From CAZYBG01 sp964645155 (lineage in GTDB: Bacteria; Pseudomonadota; Alphaproteobacteria; Rhodobacterales; Rhodobacteraceae), in contig CAZYBG010000029.1 of assembly GCA_964645155.1 (NCBI GenBank), positions 1 through 37,180 of the forward strand: a DNA stretch of 37,180 bases. The letters run 5' to 3'. The notes beneath the pieces were generated by a model, which did no database searches, was not told the DNA's origin, and saw nothing but the letters and a program-made list of their open reading frames with translations. Shown in pieces: positions 23,457 through 30,821 of this stretch (the stretch's first letter is position 1; every line of letters begins with the position of its first letter). The translations under genes were made by a program, and so were the position numbers.

Positions 23457-23777
23457 TCAGCGGCGCTGGTCGAGCTTTCCGAACTCGCTGGCCAGCGCGC
23501 GGGCGAGCTTCTGCGCAGCGCCGCGGACGGCCTCCTTCGGGTCGGCGCCGTCATGCGTGACGGCGATCGGCCGCAGCCCCTCGGGCCGCGCCTCGAGCGC
23601 ACAGCGGATGTCCTGCGCGCCGCCCTTCCTGGGCGAGTTCTCGTCGGAAAGGTGCAGCTCGACCCGCGTGAGCTGGCTCTCGAACCGCGCGAGCGCGCGG
23701 CCCACCTGGTCGCGCGCCTCGGCCTCCATCGCGTCCGTCGCCTCGATCTGGTTCGAGGTGTTGAAGAGGATCTCCAT
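23457..23777 (-). CDS. HPF/RaiA family ribosome-associated protein (short form)
   Basis: A 106-residue ribosome hibernation-type protein. It begins MEILFNTSNQIEATDAMEAE and contains LTRVELHLSDENSPRKGG, AQDIRCALEARPEG and ATKKL-like ending AAQKLARALASEFG. This matches the short HPF/YfiA fold without the C-terminal dimerisation domain, so it would inactivate or protect ribosomes by binding the decoding area. The ATG at 23777 has GGAGG upstream and is chosen over a TTG/ATG extension to 23903, which has no family similarity. Adjacent to a membrane protein gene downstream. Confidence 0.82.
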   Translation of the reverse strand: MEILFNTSNQIEATDAMEAEARDQVGRALARFESQLTRVELHLSDENSPRKGGAQDIRCALEARPEGLRPIAVTHDGADPKEAVRGAAQKLARALASEFGKLDQRR

Positions 23778-23901
23778 GTCCTGCCTCCGTGAGTTTGTCA
23801 GGAAAGGAAGCTGACGGGGCGGCGGTTGGTTCCGGGCGCTTGGTAGACAGGATCGAACGGCGCGCAACCATCCGTTAAGGATGCGCAAGGCAGAGTGCCG
23901 C

Positions 23902-24375
23902 ATGTCCTCCTATCTGCGCCCTGTACGGCCCGGTGCGACGATCTTCTTCACCGCGGCCCTGGCCGACCGGCGCTCGGACCTCCTGGTGCGCGGAGTCGAG
24001 ACGCTGCGCGAAGCCGTGCGGCTGACGCGGTCGGAGCGGCCGTTCCGGATCGACGCCTGGGTCGTGCTGCCCGACCACATGCACTGCGTCTGGACGCTGC
24101 CCCTGGGTGACGCCGATTTCTCGACCCGGTGGAGCATCATCAAGGCACGCTTCTCGCGGGCGATGCCGCCCTCGCCACGGCGCGCGAGCCACGTCGCCCG
24201 ACGCGAGCACGGCCTCTGGCAGCGCCGGTACTGGGAGCACCATGTCCGGGACGAGGACGATTATCGCGCGCATGTCCGGTACTGCTGGTTCAATCCGGTG
24301 AAGCACGGTCTTGTCGAGGACCCGGGCGATTGGCCCTATTCGTCCTACCACCGCGACGGATCACCGCCCCCGTAG
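23902..24375 (+). CDS. REP-associated tyrosine transposase (RAYT, TnpA-REP)
   Basis: A domesticated Y1 HUH nuclease of 157 residues that acts on REP palindromes. It begins MSSYLRPVRPGATIFFTAALADRR with VVLPDHMHCVW, the HxH metal motif (His59, His61). RYWEHHVRDEDDYRAHVRYC with NPVKHGL gives the probable catalytic Tyr121. All core motifs are intact, so it may be active. The ATG at 23902 is preferred to 23881, because families start near this MS-Y-RP. Its stop codon TAG falls inside the GTAG of the first REP copy (24372-24375), so the REP abuts the gene directly. Confidence 0.92.
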   Translation: MSSYLRPVRPGATIFFTAALADRRSDLLVRGVETLREAVRLTRSERPFRIDAWVVLPDHMHCVWTLPLGDADFSTRWSIIKARFSRAMPPSPRRASHVARREHGLWQRRYWEHHVRDEDDYRAHVRYCWFNPVKHGLVEDPGDWPYSSYHRDGSPPP

Positions 24376-24396
24376 GGTGCGCATTCAGTGCGCACC
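24372..24396 (+). repeat. REP element copy 1 (overlaps the RAYT stop)
   Basis: GTAG is followed by the stem GGTGCGCA (24376-24383), loop TTCAG and complement TGCGCACC (24389-24396). The GTAG tetranucleotide before a hairpin is the diagnostic guide of REP sequences recognised by RAYT nucleases. The RAYT stop TAG is part of it. Confidence 0.88.
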
Positions 24397-24420
24397 ATGA
24401 CCGGCGGCCGAGTGGTGCGC

Positions 24421-24445
24421 GTAGGGTGCGCATTCATTGCGCACC
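24421..24445 (+). repeat. REP element copy 2
   Basis: GTAG plus the same 8-bp stem GGTGCGCA/TGCGCACC with loop TTCAT instead of TTCAG. It is 49 bp downstream of copy 1 in the same orientation. A partial GGTGCGC also lies just before it at 24414-24420. Confidence 0.88.
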
Positions 24446-24518
24446 AACATCACCGCCCCACCATGCCGCGTTGGGGCGCGGCACCGGAATGATGCGCTGC
24501 GGCGAGGGCGCGCAGAAC

Positions 24519-24543
24519 GGTGCGCAATGAATGCGCACCCTAC
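24519..24543 (-). repeat. REP element copy 3, inverted
   Basis: The reverse complement of copy 2, identical over all 25 bp (stem at 24519-24539, CTAC at 24540-24543). Copies 2 and 3 form a head-to-head inverted pair with 73 bp between, the layout of a BIME. Confidence 0.88.
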
Positions 24544-24558
24544 GATTTTATGGCGGTT

Positions 24559-24628
24559 GCGCGCGGCGAAGCGCGCCCGGAAATCTCTCCGGTGGAGGGA
24601 TTTTGGCGCCGAGCGGGCGGAGGCTCGG
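24559..24628. repeat. run of three further hairpins in the RAYT-orphan interval
   Basis: Three separate palindromes follow one another: GCGCGC/GCGCGC at 24559-24576 (6-nt loop), AAATCTCTCC/GGAGGGATTT at 24581-24603 (one mismatch, 3-nt loop, then T) and CCGAGC/GCTCGG at 24609-24628. The 314-bp gap 24376-24689 has no gene and consists of these and the REP copies. A degenerate GTAGGGTGCG also occurs at 24655-24664. Possibly a second mobile palindrome family. Confidence 0.65.
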
Positions 24629-24689
24629 GCGGGGTCGCGGCCGGGATTGAGCGGGTAGGGTGCGGGAAAACGGCCCAAACATCCGAAGC

Positions 24690-25295
24690 TCAACAGGAGT
24701 TACTCGGATATCGAACGGCGACATCCTTGCCGTCAACGACTACTAAGTACTTTCTGCCGTCTACCAAGAACTCAAACGCGTGAATCACGAACCCCAGATA
24801 CTCGATCCGAACGTTTGTCTCATTCGAGATTTGGCCTTCGCGCCAGGAGAATCTGCGGTCATAGGCGTCATACCTTTGACATCGAATCTCCGTGGAAGGC
24901 TGGTATTGGACATGCTTCATAAGCTCTTCGAGCGCAAGTGAGGCCGCAGCCGTGCGGCTTAAATACACCTTTCGCGATGCAAGCCTTCTCAGAGATTTCG
25001 CTAACTCGAGCCAACCAGAAAGGCTCTCGCGAAGATTCTTTCCCCCGAAAAGAACCGTCGCAACGACTCCTCCGGAAACTAAGGATGAAATATCTATTTC
25101 AGCCAAGAATGCTGGAAATGAGAACCCGGGTGCGATGTCAACTTTTTCCAGCTCAAGGCCCGTTTCCTGCGATATTATTCGCGCCAGTGCCTCTGATGCC
25201 TCGACGCTGTCGCCGTTGATAGGGTAGGATGTGTCTTCAAAGAAGATGCAGACAATCTCGTCGGGGACAGGATCTTGGTATGGGAAGCTAGGCAT
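24690..25295 (-). CDS. low-GC orphan protein of unknown function, overlapping thyX
   Basis: A 201-residue protein not recognised by me. The start MPSFPYQDPVPDEIVCIFFE has an ATG at 25293-25295 with GGAGG six bases upstream. It overlaps the last 8 bases of thyX. A hydrophobic stretch SSLVSGGVVATVLFGG lies about residues 72-87, followed by a charged helix (LELAKSLRRLASRK). The C-terminal half is mixed (FLVDGRKYLVVVDGKDVAVR). Base use is unlike its neighbours: one 60-base stretch, 24961-25020, has 28 G+C. Beside a RAYT/REP patch, it looks horizontally acquired. Its function cannot be assigned. Confidence 0.75.
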   Translation of the reverse strand: MPSFPYQDPVPDEIVCIFFEDTSYPINGDSVEASEALARIISQETGLELEKVDIAPGFSFPAFLAEIDISSLVSGGVVATVLFGGKNLRESLSGWLELAKSLRRLASRKVYLSRTAAASLALEELMKHVQYQPSTEIRCQRYDAYDRRFSWREGQISNETNVRIEYLGFVIHAFEFLVDGRKYLVVVDGKDVAVRYPSNSC

Positions 25296-26196
25296 TCCAA
25301 ACCTCCCCAAACTCCCGCCATTCCCCCTTGCTCATGCCGGAAGTCTCCTGCGTCACCTTCTCACCCTTGAGCATCCTCCGCAGGCAGTCAATCGCCTTTG
25401 ACGAGAGCGTCACGCCGCCCATGCGGTAATCCTCGAAGGCACCGTATGCCAGCGGGACCCAATCCTTCACCAAGTCGCAGATCGTTTCCGCATAGACCCG
25501 GATCTCGTATTGCGCATGGGCGTCGGCCCGCAGCCGCAGGAAGTGGAAGAGATTGTGCAGGTCGGTCTTCCAGTACCATTGCGTGTAGATGTTGGCGGGC
25601 AGGTTCATCCGGGCGAGTTCGCGGGCAAGGCCCTGTTGACCGTCTTGCGACAGCATCGCCTCGTAATGGTCGTAGGTCCGCGCCGCGTCGCCCTTCAGGA
25701 TCTCGAGCACGCGGGCGGCCTCCTCGCCCGACAGGACCTCGCCCCTTCCCTGGTTGTTCACCGTGCTCTGCGCGGCGAGGTGCTCGGGCGCGGGGATGTA
25801 GAACTCGCGGTCGAGGATCGAGTAGCGGGCCGAGTATTCGTTGACGTTGGCGGTGCGGTGCCGGATCCACTGGCGGGCGACGAAGACCGGCAGCTTGACG
25901 TGCAGCTTCAGCTCGCACATCTCGAACGGGGTCGAGTGCCAGTGCCGCATCAGGTAGCGGATCAGCCCCTCGTCGTTGCTGACATGGCGGGTGCCGGCGC
26001 CGTAGCTGACGCGGGCCGCCTGGACGATCGCGGCGTCGTCGCCCATGTAGTCGATGACCCGGACGAAGCCGTGGTCGAGCACCTCGTGCGCACGGTAGAG
26101 ATGCGCCTCGATCCCCTCGGACACGGCGCGCAGCGTCGGGCGCGGGGCGGCGCGCGCGGCCTCGATTTCGGCCAGTTGCTCGGGCGTCAGCGGCAT
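25288..26196 (-). CDS. thyX: FAD-dependent thymidylate synthase ThyX
   Basis: A flavin-dependent thymidylate synthase that converts dUMP to dTMP using methylene-THF and NADPH; 302 residues. The ThyX motif RHR-x7-S is IRHRTANVNEYSARYS (Arg112, His113, Arg114, Ser122). Further family segments are FVRVIDYMGDDAAIVQAAR, LMRHWHSTPFEMCELKLHVK, LARMNLPANIYTQWYW and LHNLFHFLRLRADAHAQYEI. The ATG at 26196 is taken; an in-frame extension to 26766 is antisense to gloA and rejected. Convergence or overlap with the orphan at its 3' end is unusual. Confidence 0.97.
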   Translation of the reverse strand: MPLTPEQLAEIEAARAAPRPTLRAVSEGIEAHLYRAHEVLDHGFVRVIDYMGDDAAIVQAARVSYGAGTRHVSNDEGLIRYLMRHWHSTPFEMCELKLHVKLPVFVARQWIRHRTANVNEYSARYSILDREFYIPAPEHLAAQSTVNNQGRGEVLSGEEAARVLEILKGDAARTYDHYEAMLSQDGQQGLARELARMNLPANIYTQWYWKTDLHNLFHFLRLRADAHAQYEIRVYAETICDLVKDWVPLAYGAFEDYRMGGVTLSSKAIDCLRRMLKGEKVTQETSGMSKGEWREFGEVWNA

Positions 26197-26328
26197 GGAA
26201 GGCTCCTCAGGAAGGGCGAGTCGGGCAGCCACTATAGATGGCGCCGGCCGCGCTTGGGAACACCATATACAGAGGCTGGCGGGGCGCGGCGCCCGTGCTA
26301 GGCTTGGCCGAACCGCAGGGAGACCGAG

Positions 26329-26757
26329 ATGCAGGTGAAGTACCTCCACACCATGGTCCGCGTGCTCGACCTCGAGAAGTCGGTCGCGTTCTACCGGCTT
26401 CTCGGGCTGGAGGAGACGCGGCGCTACGACAACGAGGGCGGGCGCTTCACGCTGGTGTTCATGGCCCCGCCGGGCCAGCCGGACTGCCCGGTCGAGCTGA
26501 CCTGGAACTGGGACGGCGATACCGGCCTGCCCTCCGACAGCCGGCATTTCGGCCACCTCGCCTACGCGGTCGAGGACATCTACGCGATGTGCGCGCACCT
26601 GCAGGAGAACGGCGTGACGATCAACCGCCCGCCGCGCGACGGGCGGATGGCCTTCGTGCGGTCGCCCGACAACGTCTCGGTCGAGCTGCTGCAGATGGGC
26701 GAGGCGCTGCCGCCGCGGGAGCCCTGGGCCTCGATGCCCTCTGTCGGGCATTGGTGA
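26329..26757 (+). CDS. gloA: lactoylglutathione lyase (glyoxalase I)
   Basis: A VOC-fold glyoxalase that isomerises the methylglyoxal-glutathione hemithioacetal. 142 residues: MQVKYLHTMVRVLDLEKSVA, LLGLEETRRYDNEGGRFTLVF, VELTWNWDG, HFGHLAYAVEDIY and MAFVRSPDNVSVELLQ. Metal-binding candidates are His7 and the Glu in VELTW, plus HLAY and VELLQ. A GGGAGACCGAG ribosome site precedes the ATG. Its stop overlaps the next gene by GTGA, so it heads a gloA-DUF1194-DUF1194 operon. It diverges from thyX over 132 bp. Confidence 0.95.
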   Translation: MQVKYLHTMVRVLDLEKSVAFYRLLGLEETRRYDNEGGRFTLVFMAPPGQPDCPVELTWNWDGDTGLPSDSRHFGHLAYAVEDIYAMCAHLQENGVTINRPPRDGRMAFVRSPDNVSVELLQMGEALPPREPWASMPSVGHW

Positions 26758-27434
26758 GGGCGGCACTTCTGCTTGCGCTGCTGGCCGGCCCGGCCGATGC
26801 CTGCCGGCTTGCGCTGGCGCTTGGCTTCGACATCTCCAGTTCGGTCAACGAGGCGGAGTACGACCTCCAGCGCGAGGGGGTGAGGGTGGCGCTCGCCGCG
26901 CCCGAGATCCGCGCCGCATTCCTCGGCGGCGGCGACCCGGTGGCGCTGGCGGTCTTCGAATGGGGCGGCCGCGACCGGCAGATCCTGGTGGTGGACTGGA
27001 CGCTGATCGAAGCGGCGGCCGACCTCGACCGGGTGGCGGGGGCACTGGTGCGCCGCGGCGACCTGCGGCGGTGGGAGCCGACGGCGGTGGGCGCGGCCCT
27101 GTCCTACGCGCGAGCGCTGCTCGACCGCGCCCCGGCCTGCGCGGCGGCGACGCTGGACCTGTCGGGCGACGGGCAGAACAACGACTGGCTGGCGCCCGAC
27201 CGGATCTATGCGCGCGAGGATTTCGGCGACATCGTCGTCAACGGCCTCGCCATCGGCGGGCACGAGGCGGGGATCGTCGACTACTACGAGCGCGAGGTGA
27301 TCCGCGGCCCCGGCGCCTTCGTGATCCACGCGCCGGTCCACGACGACTTTCCCGAGGCGTTCCGCCGCAAGCTCGAGCGCGAGCTGCGCACGCCGGTGAT
27401 CGGCCAGGTCGCCCGGCCGCGCCGGCGCGGCTGA
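26754..27434 (+). CDS. DUF1194 secreted protein with VWFA-like fold (first paralog)
   Basis: A 226-residue exported protein. The short signal peptide is MRAALLLALLAGPADA, then CRLALALGFDISSSVNEAEYDL carries a DxSxS MIDAS-like motif of von Willebrand factor A domains (metal-dependent adhesion). Later segments are VALAVFEWGGRDRQILVVDW and LDLSGDGQNNDW. The family occurs in periplasmic or outer proteins with no proven function. The GTG start overlaps the gloA stop by four bases. The partner gene starts three bases after its stop. The pair is a tandem duplication that has diverged. Confidence 0.85.
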   Translation: MRAALLLALLAGPADACRLALALGFDISSSVNEAEYDLQREGVRVALAAPEIRAAFLGGGDPVALAVFEWGGRDRQILVVDWTLIEAAADLDRVAGALVRRGDLRRWEPTAVGAALSYARALLDRAPACAAATLDLSGDGQNNDWLAPDRIYAREDFGDIVVNGLAIGGHEAGIVDYYEREVIRGPGAFVIHAPVHDDFPEAFRRKLERELRTPVIGQVARPRRRG

Positions 27435-27437
27435 GGG

Positions 27438-28181
27438 ATGCGCTGGCTCGCGGCCCTTGGTCTCATGGCAGGCGGCGCGGCGGCCGACTGCCGGCAGGCG
27501 CTGGTGCTGGCGATCGACGTCTCCGCCTCGGTCGACGGACGGGAGTACCGGCTGCAGTCGGGCGGGCTTGCCGATGCGCTGCGCGATGTCGAGGTGCGGG
27601 CCGCCTTCCTCGCGCGGCCCGAGGCGCCGGTCGCGCTGGCCGTGTTCGAATGGTCGGGCGCGGCCTACCAGCAGGTCGTCGTCGACTGGACGATGGTCGA
27701 GACCGGGGAGGTGCTCGACGCCGTCGCGGCGACAATCGAGCAGAATCCGCTGCCGGCGCTGCAGACGACGACCGGCATCGGCGCGGCGATGCTCTATGCC
27801 GGCGCGCTGCTGGCCCGCGGGCCGGACTGCGCCGAGCGCACCGTCGACATCTCGGGCGACGGCCAGAACAACGACTGGCCGCGCCCCGAGGAGGCGCGCA
27901 ACGACCCGGCGCTGGACGGCGTCACCATCAACGGCCTGGTCATCGGCGCGGATTTCCCGATCGATCACGAATTGAACCCGAACCGGATGGGCGCGCTGCG
28001 GATCTACTACCGCAACCGGGTGATCCGGGGCGCGAGCGCGTTCGTCGAGGAGGCCGACGATTTCGACGATTTCGGCGAGGCGATGCGGCGCAAGCTGATC
28101 CGCGAGCTTTCGACCGTGATGATCGGATTGGCCGCCGCGCCGGCCGGCGGCGGCGGGCACGGCGCCTCGGCGCTTCAGTAG
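27438..28181 (+). CDS. DUF1194 secreted protein with VWFA-like fold (second paralog)
   Basis: A 247-residue paralog of the preceding gene. It starts MRWLAALGLMAGGAAADCRQ (signal peptide), followed by ALVLAIDVSASVDGREYRLQ with DxSxS, VALAVFEWSGAAYQQVVVDW and VDISGDGQNNDWPRPEE. It keeps the same order of motifs as its neighbour but is longer at the C-terminus (a tail rich in Gly and Ala). The stop overlaps the 3' end of the convergent MarR-type gene by 7 bp. Function unproven. Confidence 0.85.
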   Translation: MRWLAALGLMAGGAAADCRQALVLAIDVSASVDGREYRLQSGGLADALRDVEVRAAFLARPEAPVALAVFEWSGAAYQQVVVDWTMVETGEVLDAVAATIEQNPLPALQTTTGIGAAMLYAGALLARGPDCAERTVDISGDGQNNDWPRPEEARNDPALDGVTINGLVIGADFPIDHELNPNRMGALRIYYRNRVIRGASAFVEEADDFDDFGEAMRRKLIRELSTVMIGLAAAPAGGGGHGASALQ

Positions 28182-28672
28182 ATGTAGCGGATCTGGTCGG
28201 CCCAGTGCCGTTCGAGAAGCCGCAGCGCCGCGACCGTGTCGTCGAGCCGGCCGAGACCGACGACGCCCCGCGCCTCGAGCGCCACGGCGTGGCGTTCGAA
28301 CAGCGTGCGCAGGATGGTGCGGACCCGGCGGCCGCGTTCGGTCAGCCGGACGCGGACGCTGCGCCGGTCGATCTCGCAGCGCTGGTGGTGCATGTAGCCG
28401 AGCTCCACCAGCTTCTTGAGGTTGTAGCTGACATTCGAGCCCTGGTAGTAGCCGCGCGTCTTCAGCTCACCCGCCGTGACCTCGTTGTCGCCCACGTTGA
28501 ACAGCAGGAGCGCCTGGACCGAGTTGATCTCGATGAGCCCGATCCGCTCGAACTCGTCCTTGATGACGTCGAGCAGGAGGCGGTGGAGCCGCTCCACCAG
28601 CGCGAGCCCGTCGAGATAGCCCGAGACGTATTCCTGCCGCTCCGCAGCCAGGACGGGGACATTGAAGCTCAT
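28175..28672 (-). CDS. MarR family winged-helix regulator (LdtR-like)
   Basis: A 165-residue winged-helix protein. The segment DVIKDEFERIGLIEINSVQALLLFN, then ELKTRGYYQGSNVSYNLKKL and RCEIDRRSVRVRLTERGRR, is the recognition helix and wing. The phrase RGYYxGSNVSYNLKKL recalls LdtR, a regulator of L,D-transpeptidase in Rhizobiales, which is a resemblance from memory. The target here is unknown, and no transpeptidase is nearby. The start at 28672 is standard. Converges with the DUF1194 gene over 7 bp. Confidence 0.85.
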   Translation of the reverse strand: MSFNVPVLAAERQEYVSGYLDGLALVERLHRLLLDVIKDEFERIGLIEINSVQALLLFNVGDNEVTAGELKTRGYYQGSNVSYNLKKLVELGYMHHQRCEIDRRSVRVRLTERGRRVRTILRTLFERHAVALEARGVVGLGRLDDTVAALRLLERHWADQIRYIY

Positions 28673-28755
28673 GCCGCTCTCCGCCGAAATCTGTTCCGGG
28701 GCAGGACCCTAGCGGCAAACCTGCGAACAGAGCGTTAAGCGGCACGGGCCGCCTT

Positions 28756-29019
28756 TCAGGCAGACGCGCCCGCCGCACCGGCGATGGCGCCGACCAGCGC
28801 GGCGAAGCGCGCCGGCGGCGGCTCGGCGCCGGTGACCCAGCGGTAGAGGTCCTGGTCGTTCTCGTCGAGGAGGGCGTCGTAGAGGCTGAGCTCGGCCTCG
28901 GCCATCGCGCCGAGCCGCCGGTCGGCCCAGGGCCCGAGGATCAGGTCCATCTCCCGCGTGCCGCGCCGCCAGGACCGCATCCGCAGGCGCTTCAGCCGGT
29001 GCTCGGGCGCCTCGGTCAC
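28756..29019 (-). CDS. sdhE: succinate dehydrogenase assembly factor 2 (SdhE)
   Basis: An 87-residue SdhE/DUF339 protein that helps insert FAD into SdhA. It contains RLKRLRMRSWRRGTREMDLI, with the RGxxE FAD-contact motif, LYDALLDENDQDLYRWV and a C-terminal Ala-rich tail. The GTG start lies inside the stop of the XRE gene (GTGA). A longer reading that extends into the XRE gene is rejected. No sdh genes are nearby, as usual for this gene. Confidence 0.92.
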   Translation of the reverse strand: MTEAPEHRLKRLRMRSWRRGTREMDLILGPWADRRLGAMAEAELSLYDALLDENDQDLYRWVTGAEPPPARFAALVGAIAGAAGASA

Positions 29020-29405
29020 GCCGCCTCGTCCCGGGCGATGCGGCGCAGCCGCCGTTCGGTCAGCGCGACCCGGTCGACCATCCGGCCGAGCTCGGCGCGC
29101 AGCAGCCCCAGATCGACCAGTGCCGAGGCGATCTCGTCCGGCCCCGCGGTCGTCTCCGGCGCCGGCCCGTCGAGCCCGTCGCCGCGGCCCGAGAGCAGCC
29201 ACATCAGGCTGACATTCAGCAGCCCGGCGATCATCTGCACCCGGTTCGCGCGCGGCTCGGCGCGGTCGTCCTCCCAGGCCGCCACGCTCCGGGCGCCGAC
29301 GCCGAGGCGCCTGGCCAGCTCCGCCTGGGTCATTCCCGCGGCCTCCCGGGCATGGGCGAGCCTGTCGCCGAAAGTGGCATGGTCGTCGCTGAACCAGTCG
29401 CTCAC
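29016..29405 (-). CDS. XRE family helix-turn-helix protein
   Basis: A 129-residue HTH protein. The cro/cI-type helix-turn-helix is MTQAELARRLGVGARSVAAWE near residues 25-45, and the C-terminal part is helical with ALVDLGLLRAELGRMVDRV. Its 3' end overlaps sdhE by four bases, so the two are co-transcribed. Ligand and targets are unknown. It diverges from the aminotransferase gene across 82 bp. Confidence 0.88.
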   Translation of the reverse strand: MSDWFSDDHATFGDRLAHAREAAGMTQAELARRLGVGARSVAAWEDDRAEPRANRVQMIAGLLNVSLMWLLSGRGDGLDGPAPETTAGPDEIASALVDLGLLRAELGRMVDRVALTERRLRRIARDEAA

Positions 29406-29487
29406 CGTTCCATCCTCCCTGCTTGATCGGAGTTTGGGCGCACCCTAAGAGGAATGGCCCCGAACATCAAATCGAAGGCCGCCGGCC

Positions 29488-30681
29488 ATGCCCTTCCTGT
29501 CCGACACCCTCGCCCGGGTGAAGCCCTCGCCCACCATCGCGGTCACCACCAAGGCGCGCGAGCTTCAGGCCGCGGGGCGCGACGTCATCGGCCTCGGCGC
29601 GGGCGAGCCGGACTTCGACACGCCGGAGAACATCAAGGCGGCGGCAAAGCGCGCGATCGACGCCGGGCGGACCAAGTACACCGCCGTCGACGGCATCCCC
29701 GAACTCAAGGCCGCGATCCGCCGCAAGTTCGCGCGCGAGAACGGTCTGACCTACGCCGCCGACCAGATCACCGTCGGCACCGGCGGCAAGCAGGTGCTCT
29801 ACAACGCCTTCATGNNNNNNNNNNAGGTCATCATCCCGGCGCCCTACTGGGTGAGCTACCCCGACATGGTGCTGCTGGCGGGCGGCACGCCGGTGGCGAT
29901 CGAGGCGCCGACGCAGACCGGCTACAAGATCACGCCCGACCAGCTCGAGGCGGCGATCACGCCACGGACCAAGTGGTTCCTCTTCAACTCGCCGTCGAAC
30001 CCGACGGGCGCGGGCTACACCCGGGCCGAGGTGAAGGCGCTGACCGAGGTGCTGCTGCGGCACCCGCAGGTCTGGGTGATGTCGGACGACATGTACGAGC
30101 ACCTCGTCTTCGACGACTTCGTCTTCTGCACGCCGGCCGAGGTGGAGCCCGCGCTGCAGGCCCGGACGCTCACCGTCAACGGCGTCTCGAAGGCCTATGC
30201 GATGACCGGCTGGCGGATCGGCTATGCCGGCGGGCCGGCCGAGCTGATCGGGGCGATGGGCAAGGTGCAGTCGCAGTCGACCTCGAACCCCTGCTCGATC
30301 AGCCAGCATGCGGCGATCGAGGCGCTGGACGGGCCGCAGGACTTCCTCGGCCCCAACCGGGCGCTGTTCCAGCGCCGGCGCGACCTTGTGGTGGGGCTTC
30401 TGAACCAGGCGCCCGGCATCCGCTGCCCGGTACCGGAGGGGGCGTTCTACGTCTATCCGTCGATCGCCGGGCTGATCGGCCGGACCTCGGCCGGCGGCAC
30501 GCGGATCGCCGACGACGAGGCCTTCGCGACCGCGCTGCTGGAGGAGACCGGGGTCGCCGTGGTGCACGGCGCGGCCTTCGGCCTCTCGCCCAACTTCCGC
30601 ATCAGCTACGCGACCTCGGACGCGCTTCTGGACGATGCCTGCCGGCGGATCGTCCGGTTCTGCGAACAGCTCGCCGGGTAG
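29488..30681 (+). CDS. aspartate-type aminotransferase (fold type I), interrupted by an N gap
   Basis: A PLP-dependent aminotransferase, 397 codons as read. It starts MPFLSDTLARVKPSPTIAVT and has GLGAGEPDFDTPENIKAAAK, YTAVDGIPELKAAI, WFLFNSPSNPTGAGY, DDMYEHLVFDDFVF, the Schiff-base lysine in VNGVSKAYAMTGWRIGYAGG and FRISYATS. It is close to alphaproteobacterial aspartate/prephenate aminotransferases. Ten N at 29815-29824 interrupt the sequence after NAFM and before VIIPAPYW. Related enzymes have about 8 residues (about 24 bases) here while 12 bases are shown, so the true gap is probably about 22 bases and the gene is likely intact. Confidence 0.9.
   Translation: MPFLSDTLARVKPSPTIAVTTKARELQAAGRDVIGLGAGEPDFDTPENIKAAAKRAIDAGRTKYTAVDGIPELKAAIRRKFARENGLTYAADQITVGTGGKQVLYNAFMXXXXVIIPAPYWVSYPDMVLLAGGTPVAIEAPTQTGYKITPDQLEAAITPRTKWFLFNSPSNPTGAGYTRAEVKALTEVLLRHPQVWVMSDDMYEHLVFDDFVFCTPAEVEPALQARTLTVNGVSKAYAMTGWRIGYAGGPAELIGAMGKVQSQSTSNPCSISQHAAIEALDGPQDFLGPNRALFQRRRDLVVGLLNQAPGIRCPVPEGAFYVYPSIAGLIGRTSAGGTRIADDEAFATALLEETGVAVVHGAAFGLSPNFRISYATSDALLDDACRRIVRFCEQLAG
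29815..29824. other. assembly gap (10 N) inside the aminotransferase gene
   Basis: Ten consecutive N mark an unresolved junction. The length is probably a placeholder. The reading frame is kept across it, which agrees with a missing segment of about 22 bases. Confidence 0.98.
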
Positions 30682-30821
30682 GAGCCTGAGACAACCTGAC
30701 GGGGCGCGCTGGCTGCGCGGCCCGGGGGCGCTGCGTCGCCACGGCACGGCCGCCCGCCGAGGATTGTGGGCCGCCCGCCGCAGTCCTATGGTCCGCAGCC
30801 GAACGATGCGAGAGGCCAGAC

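Noticed and set aside
30748..30780. 12-bp direct repeat GGCCGCCCGCCG
   Set aside because: Simple GC-rich sequence in a short intergenic gap, only two copies.
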